The position numbers were made by a program, and so were the translations under genes. Positions 19,310-30,400 of a DNA stretch of 30,534 nt are shown piece after piece. This DNA comes from Monosiga brevicollis MX1 (lineage: Eukaryota > Opisthokonta > Choanoflagellata > Craspedida > Salpingoecidae), in NCBI RefSeq assembly GCF_000002865.3, contig NW_001865059.1:424941-455474 (forward strand), written 5' to 3'. The notes beneath the pieces were generated by a model. The model was not told the origin of the DNA. It did not search any database and saw only the letters and a program-made list of their open reading frames with translations. Each line of letters begins with the position of its first letter. Position 1 is the first letter of the stretch.

Positions 19310-21628
19310 TCATGTGTTTCCAGGCCTCAAAGCCTGGGCCTTCAGCTTGATGACGCCTGATTTGGCAATATGTTTCACTGATAGCGTCGTCGCGTCCATA
19401 CCCAGGGCTTTGGCATCTAGCACTAGGGGGCTGCGCGTGCTCAAAGTTCCTGGTGCTTGAGATTTGACGGTTATAGATATATACTGCTCGTTGTCCACAT
19501 GAACCTCAACGGGCAAACCATCGGTGTCCACGCGCACAATGAGGGCGTCGTCGCTTTTTTGCACGCGATGGGACCAGGCTGTCGGAGTGTGCCCCGGACT
19601 GTCCGATGCGCTTTCGATAGGGCTGCCAACCGGGGCGGACACGGGTGTGGCTTCGTCGCGGCCGCTGTCAGACGTCATACCCAAATCTGCGGTGGTGGAT
19701 GCTGCTGCCGTAGTCGCGGCAGTCATGGCTGGCTTATTATGAGACGCGCCGCCTGTGGCAGCGGCAGCAATGACGTCACTGGCCATTGGCTCGTCTCTTG
19801 GGCTGTTCACCTGATTTTTCGCAGGAACCATCTGGGCCTGTGCCTGAGTGGCCTCGAACTTTTCAATCTCACGTCGAATTCGCTCTTCTTCAATCTGTTC
19901 TCACAACCATCATAAAAGCAGGCATTATTTCAAGAAAGTGAGGCCCAGGCCGTCTGTTGTATGAATACGCGCGCACTGGCCCATGCGATCGTTTGAGGGT
20001 AGGGCAAGAAGCCATGGGAGCGGGAATGACGGCTTGATTGGCGATGGATTTGTGGGACACGACATATGGTACCTGTTGATCCAACTCAAACGCTGTGCCG
20101 GCCGAAGCTTCGGCCTCTGCGCGTTCATCAGCATCATAGAACCAATGCGTGGCAGCAAACCTTGGCACGTTTGTTGGTAGCACCTCATGAGGTACGCGGC
20201 GGTCCGAAAAAAATATGACCATGGTGTTGGCTCGAGGAGGGATGGTGACGGCCTGCTCCACACTACCAGAGGGAGTGGGAGATGCCGAGGCTTCCGTCTC
20301 ATCGTCACTATCTGCGGGGGCTGCAGCGTGTTGATGTTCGTCCGGGGTCACAAAGAGGCGCACTTCACCACCATCCCCGGGTTGCCACTCTTCGTTGAGA
20401 TAAAAGAGGACGGTAAGCTTGCGGCCATTACGGTGCGGGTTGTCGCAGTGGCGAATGTAGCGGGTGCTGTTGCCGGGATAGCAAGTAATCATGGCTTCGG
20501 AACGCGACTCGATTCGCTGAAGCTCGGGTACGAACGCGGCAATGAGCTGCACGAGCGTGTTCATGCGACTGGTGAAGGCGCGGAGACCGGATCCCTGCCA
20601 GCAGCGTGGTTGACTACGGTCGGCTTGAGCGCTTTCTGTTGTGGGCGTGGGATCGGAAGCCGTCTCTTCTGTGATGGCGAGTTCAGCGCGCCCAGAACTT
20701 GAATCGTGACAGGGATCCTGATTGAACCATCCAACCTAAAAGCGTGCCGCAGTTCAAGCGAAGGAAGCAGGGGCAATTAGTCCTGAGCATTCCTTCGGGC
20801 CATGATGGCATGCCACACGGCAGTGCGTCACGTGTGTGGTAGAATTTTTGTCGGCTTGCAGGGCTAATCACAAACCTGATCACCGCGAACATGCCCGAGG
20901 ACATATTTGGTGTTTGCACCCGCTCGTCCACCTGCCAGCTGCCCCGGCTTGAGGTTGCCGTCACGGTGAGCAGATTTGACCTGCGGCCACGTGACCGAGG
21001 GAGCGTTAATGCGAATGAGCACCAGATGTACACCAGGGAAAAGGAAAGTGCTCAACCGACTGCACACCTCGTGAATGAATTGGCGCAGCACATGATCATC
21101 AAGGACGCGGTCAACAACAACGTAGTGCTGGCGTTGGAGCGTCAGCGCTAGGCCGTGGGCGTATTCCGCTACGTCAGGAGCTTCTGTCAGGAGCTGGGAG
21201 ACGTGGGCGTAGCGAGGACTAGTCGGCAACAAAGGCAAAATTTAAAAAAAAAAAAAAAAAAGTTGTTTGTGTGGTGGATGGTGCGTGTGCCAACTAGCGG
21301 GATGAGGGGCCGGGAGCTCAGTGGGGGAAGTGCGCACACACTTGGTACTGTCCAAGGCCAGGTCGTGTTGCCAGTGGGGCTGCTGCTTTGCTGCAGCGGC
21401 AGCAGCGGCAGCAGAGGAGGCCACGGGTGCTGGCTGAGTGCCTTGAAAGGCTTGTGCAATTTCAGTCAGCGCTGCAGCCATTTCTTCAACACAGCCCAGT
21501 TGTTGCCCCAGCTCCACGCACTGCAAGCCCCGACGCGAGCCAATTCGCACCGGGGGTGAGCACGCGATAGGTTTTCCATCGTGTTGTCTGGGAGCCCTAA
21601 TCGAGAGGATTTTTGCAGCCATGGACAT
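19310..21628 (-). CDS. EGLN: EGLN/PHD-type prolyl 4-hydroxylase with Hsp20/CS-like tail
   Basis: Exons (minus): 21628-21342, 21218-21068, 20980-20876, 20735-20073, 19894-19310; 1791 nt, 596 residues. Start is the first of two close ATGs (21628, 21622). The N-terminus is Ala/Gln-rich; no MYND finger is seen. The catalytic core (about 100-390) follows EGLN closely: Y-V-V-V-D near the start, D-G-N-L-K-P-G-Q-L, V-R-G-D, M-I-T-C-Y-P-G-N, the iron ligands H277 and D279 in R-H-C-D-N-P, H364 in D-R-R-V-P-H-E-V, and the 2-oxoglutarate-binding R373. An acidic insert (about 312-342) sits in the core. Exon 5 adds a short charged helix, an Ala/Thr-rich linker and a beta-rich region (517-590) resembling Hsp20 or CS domains. 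Family reaction: O2- and 2-oxoglutarate-dependent 4-hydroxylation of proline in cytosolic proteins (HIF-alpha in animals, Skp1 in protists). The substrate here is unknown; Skp1 is a reasonable guess. Confidence 0.88.
21244..21261. repeat. Poly(A) run (poly-T in the minus-strand transcript)
   Basis: Eighteen A on the plus strand inside intron 1 of the prolyl hydroxylase gene. Read on the minus strand it is a T tract about 25 nt before the acceptor. Confidence 0.8.
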
Positions 21629-21791
21629 GAACGTACTCGCTTTAACGCAGTATCCGGTGTTGATGATTTCGGCTGTGTCAGCGCCCTCTCGACCCCATCG
21701 AGTGCTTTTTTAAGCGCCTTGCGGTGTCGCTGGACCGATCAAGAGGTAGATCCAACGATGAGCCAAACACTCACTGCCACGCACGCACACG

Positions 21792-21807
21792 CACACACAC
21801 ACACACA
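21792..21807. repeat. (CA)8 microsatellite
   Basis: Eight CA units, followed by TATGTA. Confidence 0.85.
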
Positions 21808-21959
21808 TATGTACACCACATGCATGCCAATCCCTCATCCAGGAGTGCGATCGTGACGGCCCAGCCCACCCTGACCTCGCCCCCAAGACCCACCTGACCA
21901 CACGCCTTGATCAAGGCACTCCGTGCCTCGCGCCCCTCGCCCATTCTCCTTGCCAGCAG

Positions 21960-21961
<2 letters not shown>

Positions 21962-22019
<58 letters not shown>
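21962..22019. repeat. (GA)29 microsatellite
   Basis: A perfect 58-nt GA run in the shared upstream region. Together with the CT run at 22137-22154 it forms a potential inverted pair. Confidence 0.95.
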
Positions 22020-22022
<3 letters not shown>

Positions 22023-22136
22023 CGAGAGAGAAGAAAGAGAATAATGTCAGACCAATACATGTCAGACAAATCTATTGTCAGCATGTACCTGCAATGCATG
22101 CCTGCTTGCATACAATGGCTCTTCTTCTCTCTCTGA

Positions 22137-22154
22137 CTCTCTCTCTCTCTCTCT
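22137..22154. repeat. (CT)9 microsatellite
   Basis: Nine CT units within a longer pyrimidine-rich stretch from 22120. Confidence 0.85.
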
Positions 22155-22660
22155 TGTTGCCGATGCTGGTGAATCATGCTGTGACTCTTCTCACAAAACA
22201 AACCGAGCAGTGTGCATTGCAAGTGGCACACCCTGACACCCTGTTGCTACTTGTCGCTGTCACCAGATGCCCAGCCGTCCCCGTGCAACGTCGCAAAGAG
22301 CCTGGATCTGTTCTTGATAGATTAGCCCTCCTTTTCCATGGCCACTTCCCTCTTCCCTTTCTCCACTTGCCTCTGCCTGTCCAGAACATGAACCATAGAG
22401 CAAACGCCACGTCGGCGAGACTTGTCCGAGACCTTGATTAGAGTGTGCGCCCAACCTTGCCTTGCTCGCCAGCCTCTCTCTTCTTCCTGTGCTTCTTCTT
22501 TCTCGGCTCCCTTCCTCCGTCTGACCATCCGAGCTGCGACCAAGGTACGCGTCAGATTTGCATGACTTTCAAGTGGCCATGCCTGCACAAGTTGTCCATG
22601 TGACAGGCCTTGCACTCAATCCCACTGTACCACTTCACCGACGCGCACAAACACGCCAGA

Positions 22661-24177
22661 ATGGCTTTGCCAAAGCGTCGCCTCTCGACTGTTTCGCAGC
22701 TCTTCTCCGCGGCCGACCTCCATGAGGATCAAATTTTAGATTGCAATGCCCTGGCAGCGCTGCTCGTTCAGACAGGCACAGCCAATGCTGCGGTCAGTCC
22801 GCTGTACCAACGGCCCCTCTTCATCTGTCGCTACCCAGTTCTCCCAGCTCAACAACTTGCCCTGGTGCACTTGCCGCCCATCCTTTGGACCCATTCCATG
22901 GCATGAATTGTAGAATGCAGTCGACTTGGCAGCGGAAATTTTGGCCGACCTCGACGTCACACACCAGGGGCATGTGTCTGCGCGAGACTTTCTGAACAGC
23001 GCCGCTCAAAACTTGCCCCACATGGTCTCCGCGGTACGAACGCCCGCCCTCCCAAACACCTTGTCCACCTCGCCACCCCGGGCCCCTCCCCTTCCGCCTG
23101 CCTCGATGTAAATCTCAGCATACCTCGCAGCGCTCCTCTCGTCGCAGCTCGGCCACAAGGGGCGAGGCGCGTTCGACCTTTTTGTCAAGAGCCGACAGCG
23201 AATCGAGCACTTCTGCTCATGCTCGCCTTTTTAGCCGCCGCTCCAGTCATGGTCTGCTGCCCCCCGCCCCCCAACCGGATGCACCTCCAGAAGTGCACGC
23301 CATGGACTTTGATAAGCGACGGGTATGTCTTGAAAACACGCTGGCACCTACCTGCGCACCATCTCTTTTGTTTGCTACTTTATCGCCATCATCCCACGAT
23401 CTACCTTCGGGATCATCCCGTCTAACCCCGGCATCCCAACTCTTCCACGATCCTAGGCCATGTGGGAGATTTTTCTGCAAGCAGCGCATGAATCTCAGCC
23501 CAATCGCATCAGTCGTGCTGACATATATCGCCTCATCAACGACCATAGCCTGCTTGCTGCTTATGGTCTCAGCCCTTCCCAGACCAAGCATTTTGAGTTT
23601 GCCCCAATCGCCGTTGATGATATCTTTGCTCAGCTTGGCAAAAGGTGAGCCCTGCAACGAATCGTCATTGCCCTTCCTAACATTGCCCTCACCCGGCCCT
23701 TGCTTTCCGCTCCTCGGGACGGTCTGTTGCAGTGAAGAGGCAGATCTCGACTTTGATTGCTTCTGTGCCGCCTTTGCATCCCACTTTACCGTTCACGGCA
23801 ACGTGGTCTCGCCCGATCTGCTGGTTCGCGCGGAAATTCGAGCCCTTGTCAGCGCCAATTCCTCCCTTCAAGACCAAGTCTTGGACATGCGGAAGGACCT
23901 GGAACAGATTGCACATCAGGCTGAAACTCGAGAACTCGCTATTCGAGAGCAAACTGATCACCTCGAGGATACATATTCACAAGATGTCGAGGATTTGCAA
24001 AAGGAAAACCAAGTCCTCCGCTCAGAGAATGCGCGTTTGCGCCAGGTCTTAAAGGGTGCTGTTGCTTCCAGTGCCGCTCTTGACCAAGACATGAAGAACT
24101 ATAATCACCGCCTATCCACCCTGCACGTGAGTCAAGCTTGGTCATCGCCTGATCACCCTTTATTCCATGCTCGTTGT

Positions 24178-24219
<42 letters not shown>

Positions 24220-27095
24220 ACACGCCAATGGCATTGCGGGGCCATGGCGGCAAACTGAACCCAAACCCCACCTCACTGTTTGAGTCATCCACACAGGATC
24301 AATATGTGCACCGGTTGGATCACCCCTTGGCCTCCCCACATGGACACGACGCCTTTGGTCGCCTTCGTGATTGGTGTCGCCGGTCATCCAACCTGTTCCA
24401 AGACGGACACTGTGACTCGGCCGCCACACATGAATTGCTGGATGAGTTGGATGCCATTGAGCAAGACATTGGGCGTTGCCAATATGCCGGCTCGCCAGTC
24501 TTTGAGCGACAGAACAGTGGTCGCTTGCCCAGTATCAGCGAAGGTCGGGTTTCAGAGGCCCTTCCCGACCAGCTGGAGCGACTGGCTCACGACTACCGTG
24601 AACTGCAGGCTTGCAGCGAGCGCGACTTGCGTGACCTCTCTGCTCGCTATTCTATGGAGCTTCAGGAATTGCGCCACGAGCGCGACATGCTTCAAGAGCA
24701 ACTTGCTGACCTCAATGGTGAGACCATGCCGGCTGTGGCCCCGAGCACTGAGACTGATATGTTGGCCGCCGCGCAAGCGAATCTGGATGCTGTCATATTG
24801 GAACGGGACAAGGCCCAGGGTGACCTCCACGATGCCCAGCAACAAATATGTGACTTAGAAGAGCAGCTGAGGAGCTTACAGGCCGTACACCAGCAGGTCT
24901 TGGCTGACCATACAGAAGAGGATCGCGCTGCGTTGGAGCAAGTCGAGCAGCTTGAAGCTCTTTTGCAACAGGCACGCCGCGAGCTGCGCGAAAATCAGGA
25001 AGCTCACCGCCGGGAGATCGATATGTTAAAATTGGCACATGAGCACGCCCGTCGTCAATTAACCGATGAGTGGAGCCGCCGTATTCGAGAACTTGAAACG
25101 CAGCGTGCTCAGCAGCAACGGCTCGCGCAAAGTCGCCCATCCTCGGCCGCAACGAACTTGACCGCCAGCTCCTCATCGACTGGTGTGTATGGCCAGGTTA
25201 TTATCCTCCAGAAGGCTCGCGTCAACCTTAACGCCCTCTCCACCGTGGCCGCCCAACTGCAAGCCGATGTGCTGGACTGGCAGTCAACAACCCGTGAACT
25301 GATGGAACAAGCCATACAGAAGCTGGAGCATCGGGCGGCACTCGCACGTTCCACAGACGCGAGTGCCTTGGTCTGGCCGGCGTATGGTTTGGACTTGCTG
25401 GCGGAGCTGCAGCGCGAGCGCGAAGCACGATATCGCTTGGAACGACAACTGACGCAATTAGATACGGAGCATCGGCCAAGGAAGAATTTGACTGCGACCT
25501 TCACTGACCCCGTACCAAAACGCGCCGAGCCATTTGACGACTCTGCAACCCAGGCTGTGCGCATGAAGTCAGAAGATGGCAACCTCAATATCAATTTAGA
25601 GCAGAAAGATCTGGCTCTGGAGCTTCAACGAGACATTGAGCGGCATGCTACGCGGGAAGGCGAGCTGCTCCATCAATTGGCGAATGCAGACGATGCGCTG
25701 TCAACAGCGATTGCTTCTCAACCTGGCACGTCTCGTGCACCATCTATGACATCCGTGCCCAGCCTTAGCCAGCTTTCCTCGGCTCGCCCATCGCTCTCAG
25801 AAGCAATCGTCAACTCTGAGAGTAGAGGTGCCCTTACACAGCGGCTTTCACGCAGCTCCATGGCGCAGCAAGGCGAGCACATCATTGAGCTTTATAACCA
25901 GCTCAGAGAATCTCAAGGAGAAGTACAAGCCTTGCGTGCCGCACTGCAACGCATGGAACAAATGGGTTCGCAGAAGCAGCTGCACCAACAACAACATTCT
26001 CCTTCGCGGCAGCGTACAGGCAGCCTTCAGAAACACCAGGGCTCTGCACAGGACATCCCAAACGCTGTGGCTCGTGTTGGCGAACAAGTGCCACAAGCCT
26101 CAAGGAGTGAGTGGACGACCGTGGTGACACCCACAGAGTGGTATGTTCCTCAAAAAACGTGTGCAAAGGGCATCATAACTAGTCATGGTAGTTCAGCAGC
26201 AACGATTCGCCTTCCCTCCAGGGCGCTGGCCTCTGCTCAGGAAGGAGAAGTTGAGATCCAGCCCACGGACGCCCATAGTCAGCGTGCTACGTCGCCATTG
26301 AACGACAGACCCCGGGTGCCTGGAGCTCGATCCCACCCAAGAGACAAGACCACAGCAAAGCCTAGTCAATTCAACACGTCGGATTCTTACGTTGAGCCGG
26401 AATGGTCATCCACTTTGCTTCGTTCTGACAAGCGGCGTCTTCTTGACTTGATTGCGGAGCTGCGCGCTGAGCTTCACGACGCACGCACACGCGCACTGCA
26501 CGAGCAACAGCGTGCCGTGCGGCTTGAAGATGCAATGGACCGACAACACCGACGTCGGACGTCAAAAGAGGCTCGAGAACAAGGCACATTGCCTCACTTT
26601 CTGCAAGTCAACAGCAGTTCTAGGCCTCTCGACTGGTATGCTCTGCCACCAGGCTCGAGCCAGCGCTTCCAGAGTCCCGTCCGAAAGCGCAGCGTCAGCA
26701 GTGACAGACTCAAGGCACCCGGACAGCCCGTTAGGTCGCTCGCTGAACGCTCCTCAGCCGCCAATATCTACGGAGCCTGTCATTCAGTCGGCAATGTACA
26801 CAGGCAACCCGATGCCATTGGCAAGTCATCACAATACGAGCACGCATTTGATGCTTCCACGCCTCGACGTGCTCACACCTTGTCTCGTCTTCACAAGGGG
26901 GAGTTGCTCACCGCAGAGCAGCTTGACTTTGAAGGATGGGATGATGCGTCAGATGGTCATGGGCCAATAGAGTCGCCCGTGTCGCAGACAGCATCTTCAT
27001 CCGCATCGTTCGTTCCAGGTAGCAGCGAGGGTCTCATGCCACAATATCCAAAGCACACACTTGTGCAGCCTCGTCCCTCAAATACATGTAGATGA
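22661..27095 (+). CDS. EF-hand and long coiled-coil protein
   Basis: Exons: 22661-22792, 22914-23033, 23119-23322, 23457-23644, 23733-24126, 24297-27095; 3837 nt, 1278 residues, all phases close. The start has A at -3 and G at +4. Residues 1-44 hold a degenerate EF-hand. Residues 58-69 form a clearer loop (D-V-T-H-Q-G-H-V-S-A-R-D), though position 3 is Thr. Exon 4 (A-M-W-E-I-F-L...R-I-S-R-A-D-I-Y) and the start of exon 5 (E-E-A-D-L-D-F-D) look like further EF-type helices. Strong coiled coil runs from about 240 to 346 and 437 to 626, with shorter helices later, and the last third is Ser/Arg-rich and disordered. The plan of N-terminal EF-hands followed by coiled coil recalls ninein or Rab11-FIP3/4. 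I cannot assign either; a centrosomal or vesicle-tethering scaffold is inference. No membrane segment is seen. Confidence 0.8.
24179..24217 (+). repeat. 39-nt poly(T) run in an intron
   Basis: It lies in intron 5 of the EF-hand gene, about 80 nt before the acceptor at 24294-24296. The length should be treated as uncertain, as with any long homopolymer. Confidence 0.9.
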
Positions 27096-27126
27096 TCCTC
27101 GATACCATCCTATGTGGGAATGTGGG

Positions 27127-27149
27127 GTGTGTGTGTGTGTGTGTGTGTG
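27127..27149. repeat. (GT)n microsatellite
   Basis: About eleven GT units in the 3' UTR of the EF-hand gene, 30 nt after its stop. Confidence 0.9.
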
Positions 27150-27234
27150 CGTGTGTGCGTGTGTGCGTGGGTGTAAATGGTCGTGTGAATTGCGGGGCTG
27201 GTCGATGCTAAAACTGACTGATTGGACATGGCGC

Positions 27235-27240
27235 ATTAAA
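27235..27240 (+). terminator. Candidate poly(A) signal of the EF-hand gene
   Basis: ATTAAA, the common variant hexamer, 140 nt after the stop at 27095. Confidence 0.4.
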
Positions 27241-27403
27241 AATTCATTCATCAATTACGCTGGCTCTCTGACTGATACAACCTGTCTGCTTATCCGCTCG
27301 TCGGGGGCGCGTGTTCACGCCGCACCCAGATGAGAGGGGAAAAAATTCAGTACATTAAGAACAACAAAGAAAAAAAAGAAAATGTTGACGAGATTGCTTG
27401 AGC

Positions 27404-27409
27404 TTTATT
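27404..27409 (-). terminator. Poly(A) signal of the Thr-rich gene
   Basis: AATAAA on the minus strand, 79 nt after the stop codon at 27488-27490. Confidence 0.6.
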
Positions 27410-27487
27410 CAGGTACTTTGGAAAGAGAATATACAACACTGCAGAGCCTCGAACAGGCTCGGCAACAAGTACAGTGAATGAAATAGC

Positions 27488-30400
27488 CTAGGCAAAGCCA
27501 AGGTCAGCGCAAGTGCACTTGTGTGTTACCGAATCGCAGGCGTTGTCGAGGGCAATGTAGCAGTCAGTAACACCAGCAGCATTGACCAAGCCATCCACGT
27601 GGGCCAATTGGCTGTTGCCAAAGATGTACACAGTATTAAGTTGAGTCAGCGAAGAGAGTGCATCAATCTCGGTCAAAAGTGGGTTGTTGGTGATGAGCAA
27701 AAAGTCAACGCTGGTGAGGCCTTCTGTGCCAGCAAAGGTCGTCAATGCATTGTTGGACTGGACCGCCAGCTGGCCCCCGACAGAGGTAAGCCCACCCAGG
27801 CCGGTCAAACTCGTCAACATGGCATTGCTTTGAACTGTCATGTCCCCGCCGACGCTGGAGAGCAGGTCCAGACCGCTCAGATTCTTCAGAACAGAGTTGC
27901 CGCGGATGGTAAGTCCAAAGTCAACAGTTGTTAAAACGTCAGGCCCGTCCATCGTCTCCAAGTTGGTGCTGCCGCGAATCTCGAGCGATTGAACTTGACC
28001 CACGGTCGTCATGGAGGCAAGAGAAGACTCATCCACATCACAGGTATAGCCTGAGTAGCCGTTGGAAAAGGCAACGAAACCATCAATGTGGTAACGGCCG
28101 GCAATGGTCGCAGCAGCTTCGCTGAGTTGTGTGCTAGACCGACACAGGACATCACCGGTGTACGTCGGGTTGAGAGTGGTGGTTGAGGTGGTCGACGTGC
28201 TGGTCGTTGAGGTCGTCGAGGTTGTTGAGGTCGTTGAGGTCGTTGAAGTGCTCGTGGTAAACTCTGCAAGCCCAATGCTACCGCAGGTACATCCAACGCA
28301 GGCAGGATTGTTGGCGATCATGCAAGTTCCGGTAATGACCACACCGTTGAGCGCGGCAATTGACTCAAGATTCTGGTTATTGGTGATCTTCAAGTCGCCA
28401 TCAATGACCAAACGAGTTGCATCCAAGCCACTCAGATTGGTAAGCCCAGCCATGTCGGAGATGGTGAGAGTTTGAGTGCTGCTGAGCGCTGCGAGGGGCT
28501 CAAGACTGGTGATGCTCGGCTGGCCGTTGAGAGTCATGTAGCTCCCGACGTGCTTCAAATCTTGGAAGTACGAAAACACTGTGTCGGTCATTTCGCAGCC
28601 TGAAACAAGGCGCACGTAGCTGTCAATCACCTCAACATTCGTAACCAGGTACTGCACGGCGGGATGAGATGCAGGGTCGTTGCAAAATACTGGACCAGCG
28701 CGGGCCAACAGACTCGTAGTAGTTGTGCTCGTTGTCGTGGTGGAAGTGGTGCTCGTGGATGTGGTCGTGGTGACGGTTGTGGTGGTGGTAGGATCGGACA
28801 AGCCGATGCTGGCGCAGTCACAAGAGCCAACACAAGAAGGAAGAGTAGCAGGATCAATCAAGCATTGACCGTTAACTGTGATACCGTTCAAAGCCGCAAG
28901 AGAAGTCAACAATGGAAGGCCACTGATAGTCAAATCTCCAGTCACAGTGAGCATACTTCCGTTGAAGCCGTCCAGTGTCTCAAGGCTGTTCATTGACTCG
29001 ATGCTGAATGAACCAGCAATGTACTCAAGGCTTTCAAAGCCGCTGAAGTTTGACACAAGGTGGTTACGATCAAAGCTAACGTCACCCAGGACATCTCGAA
29101 GGTCGTGGAACTCGGCCAGAAAGCTTGGTGTAGCCTTGCAACCAGAAGTGATTGACAAAAAGCCATCCAGGATGTACATGCCGGGAATAACAGATCGGAG
29201 TGCATCTTGATTGGTGGGGTGGTAACAAATGATGTCCAGGTCAACGCGGGTGGACGTTCGGCTGGTAGACGATGTCGAGGAAGTCGAGGAGGTCGAGGAG
29301 GTCGAGGAGGTTGATGAGGTTGATGAGGTCGAGGAGGTCGAGGAGGTCGACGTAAACGTAGTAGTGGTGGGCTCAGCAGTGGTCGTGGTGGGCTCAGCAG
29401 TGGTAGTGGTGGTGGGCTCAGCAGTAGTGGTAGTGGTGGTAGGCTCAGCAGTAGTGGTGGTGGTAGGCTCAGCAGTAGTAGTGGTGGGCTCAGCAGTGGT
29501 GGTCGTGGTGGGCGCCACAGTAGTAGTGGTAGGCTCAGCAGTAGTAGTGGTAGTGGGCGCCACAGTAGTAGTGGTGGGCTCAGCAGTAGTGGTCGTGGTG
29601 GGCGCCACAGTAGTAGTGGTAGGCTCAGCAGTGGTGGTCGTGGTGGGCTCAGCAGTGGTGGTCGTGGGCTCAGCAGTGGTAGTGGTGGTGGGCTCAGCAG
29701 TAGTGGTAGTGGTGGTAGGCTCAGCAGTAGTGGTGGTGGTAGGCTCAGCAGTGGTGGTGGTGGTGGGCTCAGCAGTGGTGGTCGTGGTGGGCGCCACAGT
29801 AGTAGTGGTAGGCTCAGCAGTAGTGTGGTAGTGGGCGCACAGTAGTAGTGGTGCTCAGCAGTGGTGGTCGTGGTGGGCGCCACAGTAGTAGTGGTGGGCT
29901 CAGCAGTAGTGGTCGTGGGCTCAGCAGTCGTAGTGGTGGTGGGCGCCACAGTAGTAGTGGTGGGCTCAGCAGTAGTGGTGGTGGGCTCAGCAGTGGTGGT
30001 CGTGGTGGGCGCCACAGTAGTAGTGGTGGGCTCAGCAGTAGTGGTGGTGGGCTCAGCAGTCGTGGTGGTGGTGGGCTCAGCAGTAGTGGTCGTGGTGGGC
30101 TCAGCAGTAGTAGTGGTGGTGGGCGCCACAGTAGTAGTGGTAGGCTCAGCAGTGGTGGTCGTGGTGGGCTCAGCAGTGGTGGTCGTGGGCTCAGCAGTGG
30201 TAGTCGTGGTGGGCGCCACAGTAGTAGTGGTAGGCTCAGCAGTGGTGGTGGTGGTAGGCTCAGCAGTGGTGGTGGTGGTAGGCTCAGCAGTGGTGGTCGT
30301 GGTGGGCTCAGCAGTGGTGGTCGTGGTGGGCGCCACAGTAGTAGTGGTGGGCTCAGCAGTAGTAGTGGTAGGCTCAGCAGTGGTGGTCGTAGTGGGCTCA

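Larger units (their letters stand above)
21629..22660. other. Divergent intergenic region rich in microsatellites
   Basis: About 1.03 kb lie between the start codons of the prolyl hydroxylase (-) and the EF-hand gene (+). It holds CA, GA and CT tracts. The open frames across it are repeat translations with no family signal. Confidence 0.6.

Noticed and set aside
21923-22441. Plus-strand frame rich in R-E repeats
   Set aside because: It translates the (GA)29 microsatellite; flanks show no coding character.
23182-24258. One long frame across exons 3-5 of the EF-hand gene
   Set aside because: It reads through clear introns (GTATGT...CTAG, GTGAGC...GCAG) and into the poly(T) run. Splicing gives a better protein.
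28990-29823. Minus-strand Leu/Pro-rich continuation of the stalk frame
   Set aside because: It is the out-of-frame reading of the Thr repeat after the deletions near 29824-29856, and it runs across the first leucine-rich module in the wrong frame.
29229-29831. Plus-strand open frame of V-V-V-V-G-S repeats
   Set aside because: It is the reverse complement of the Thr-coding repeat; no start context and no family signal.
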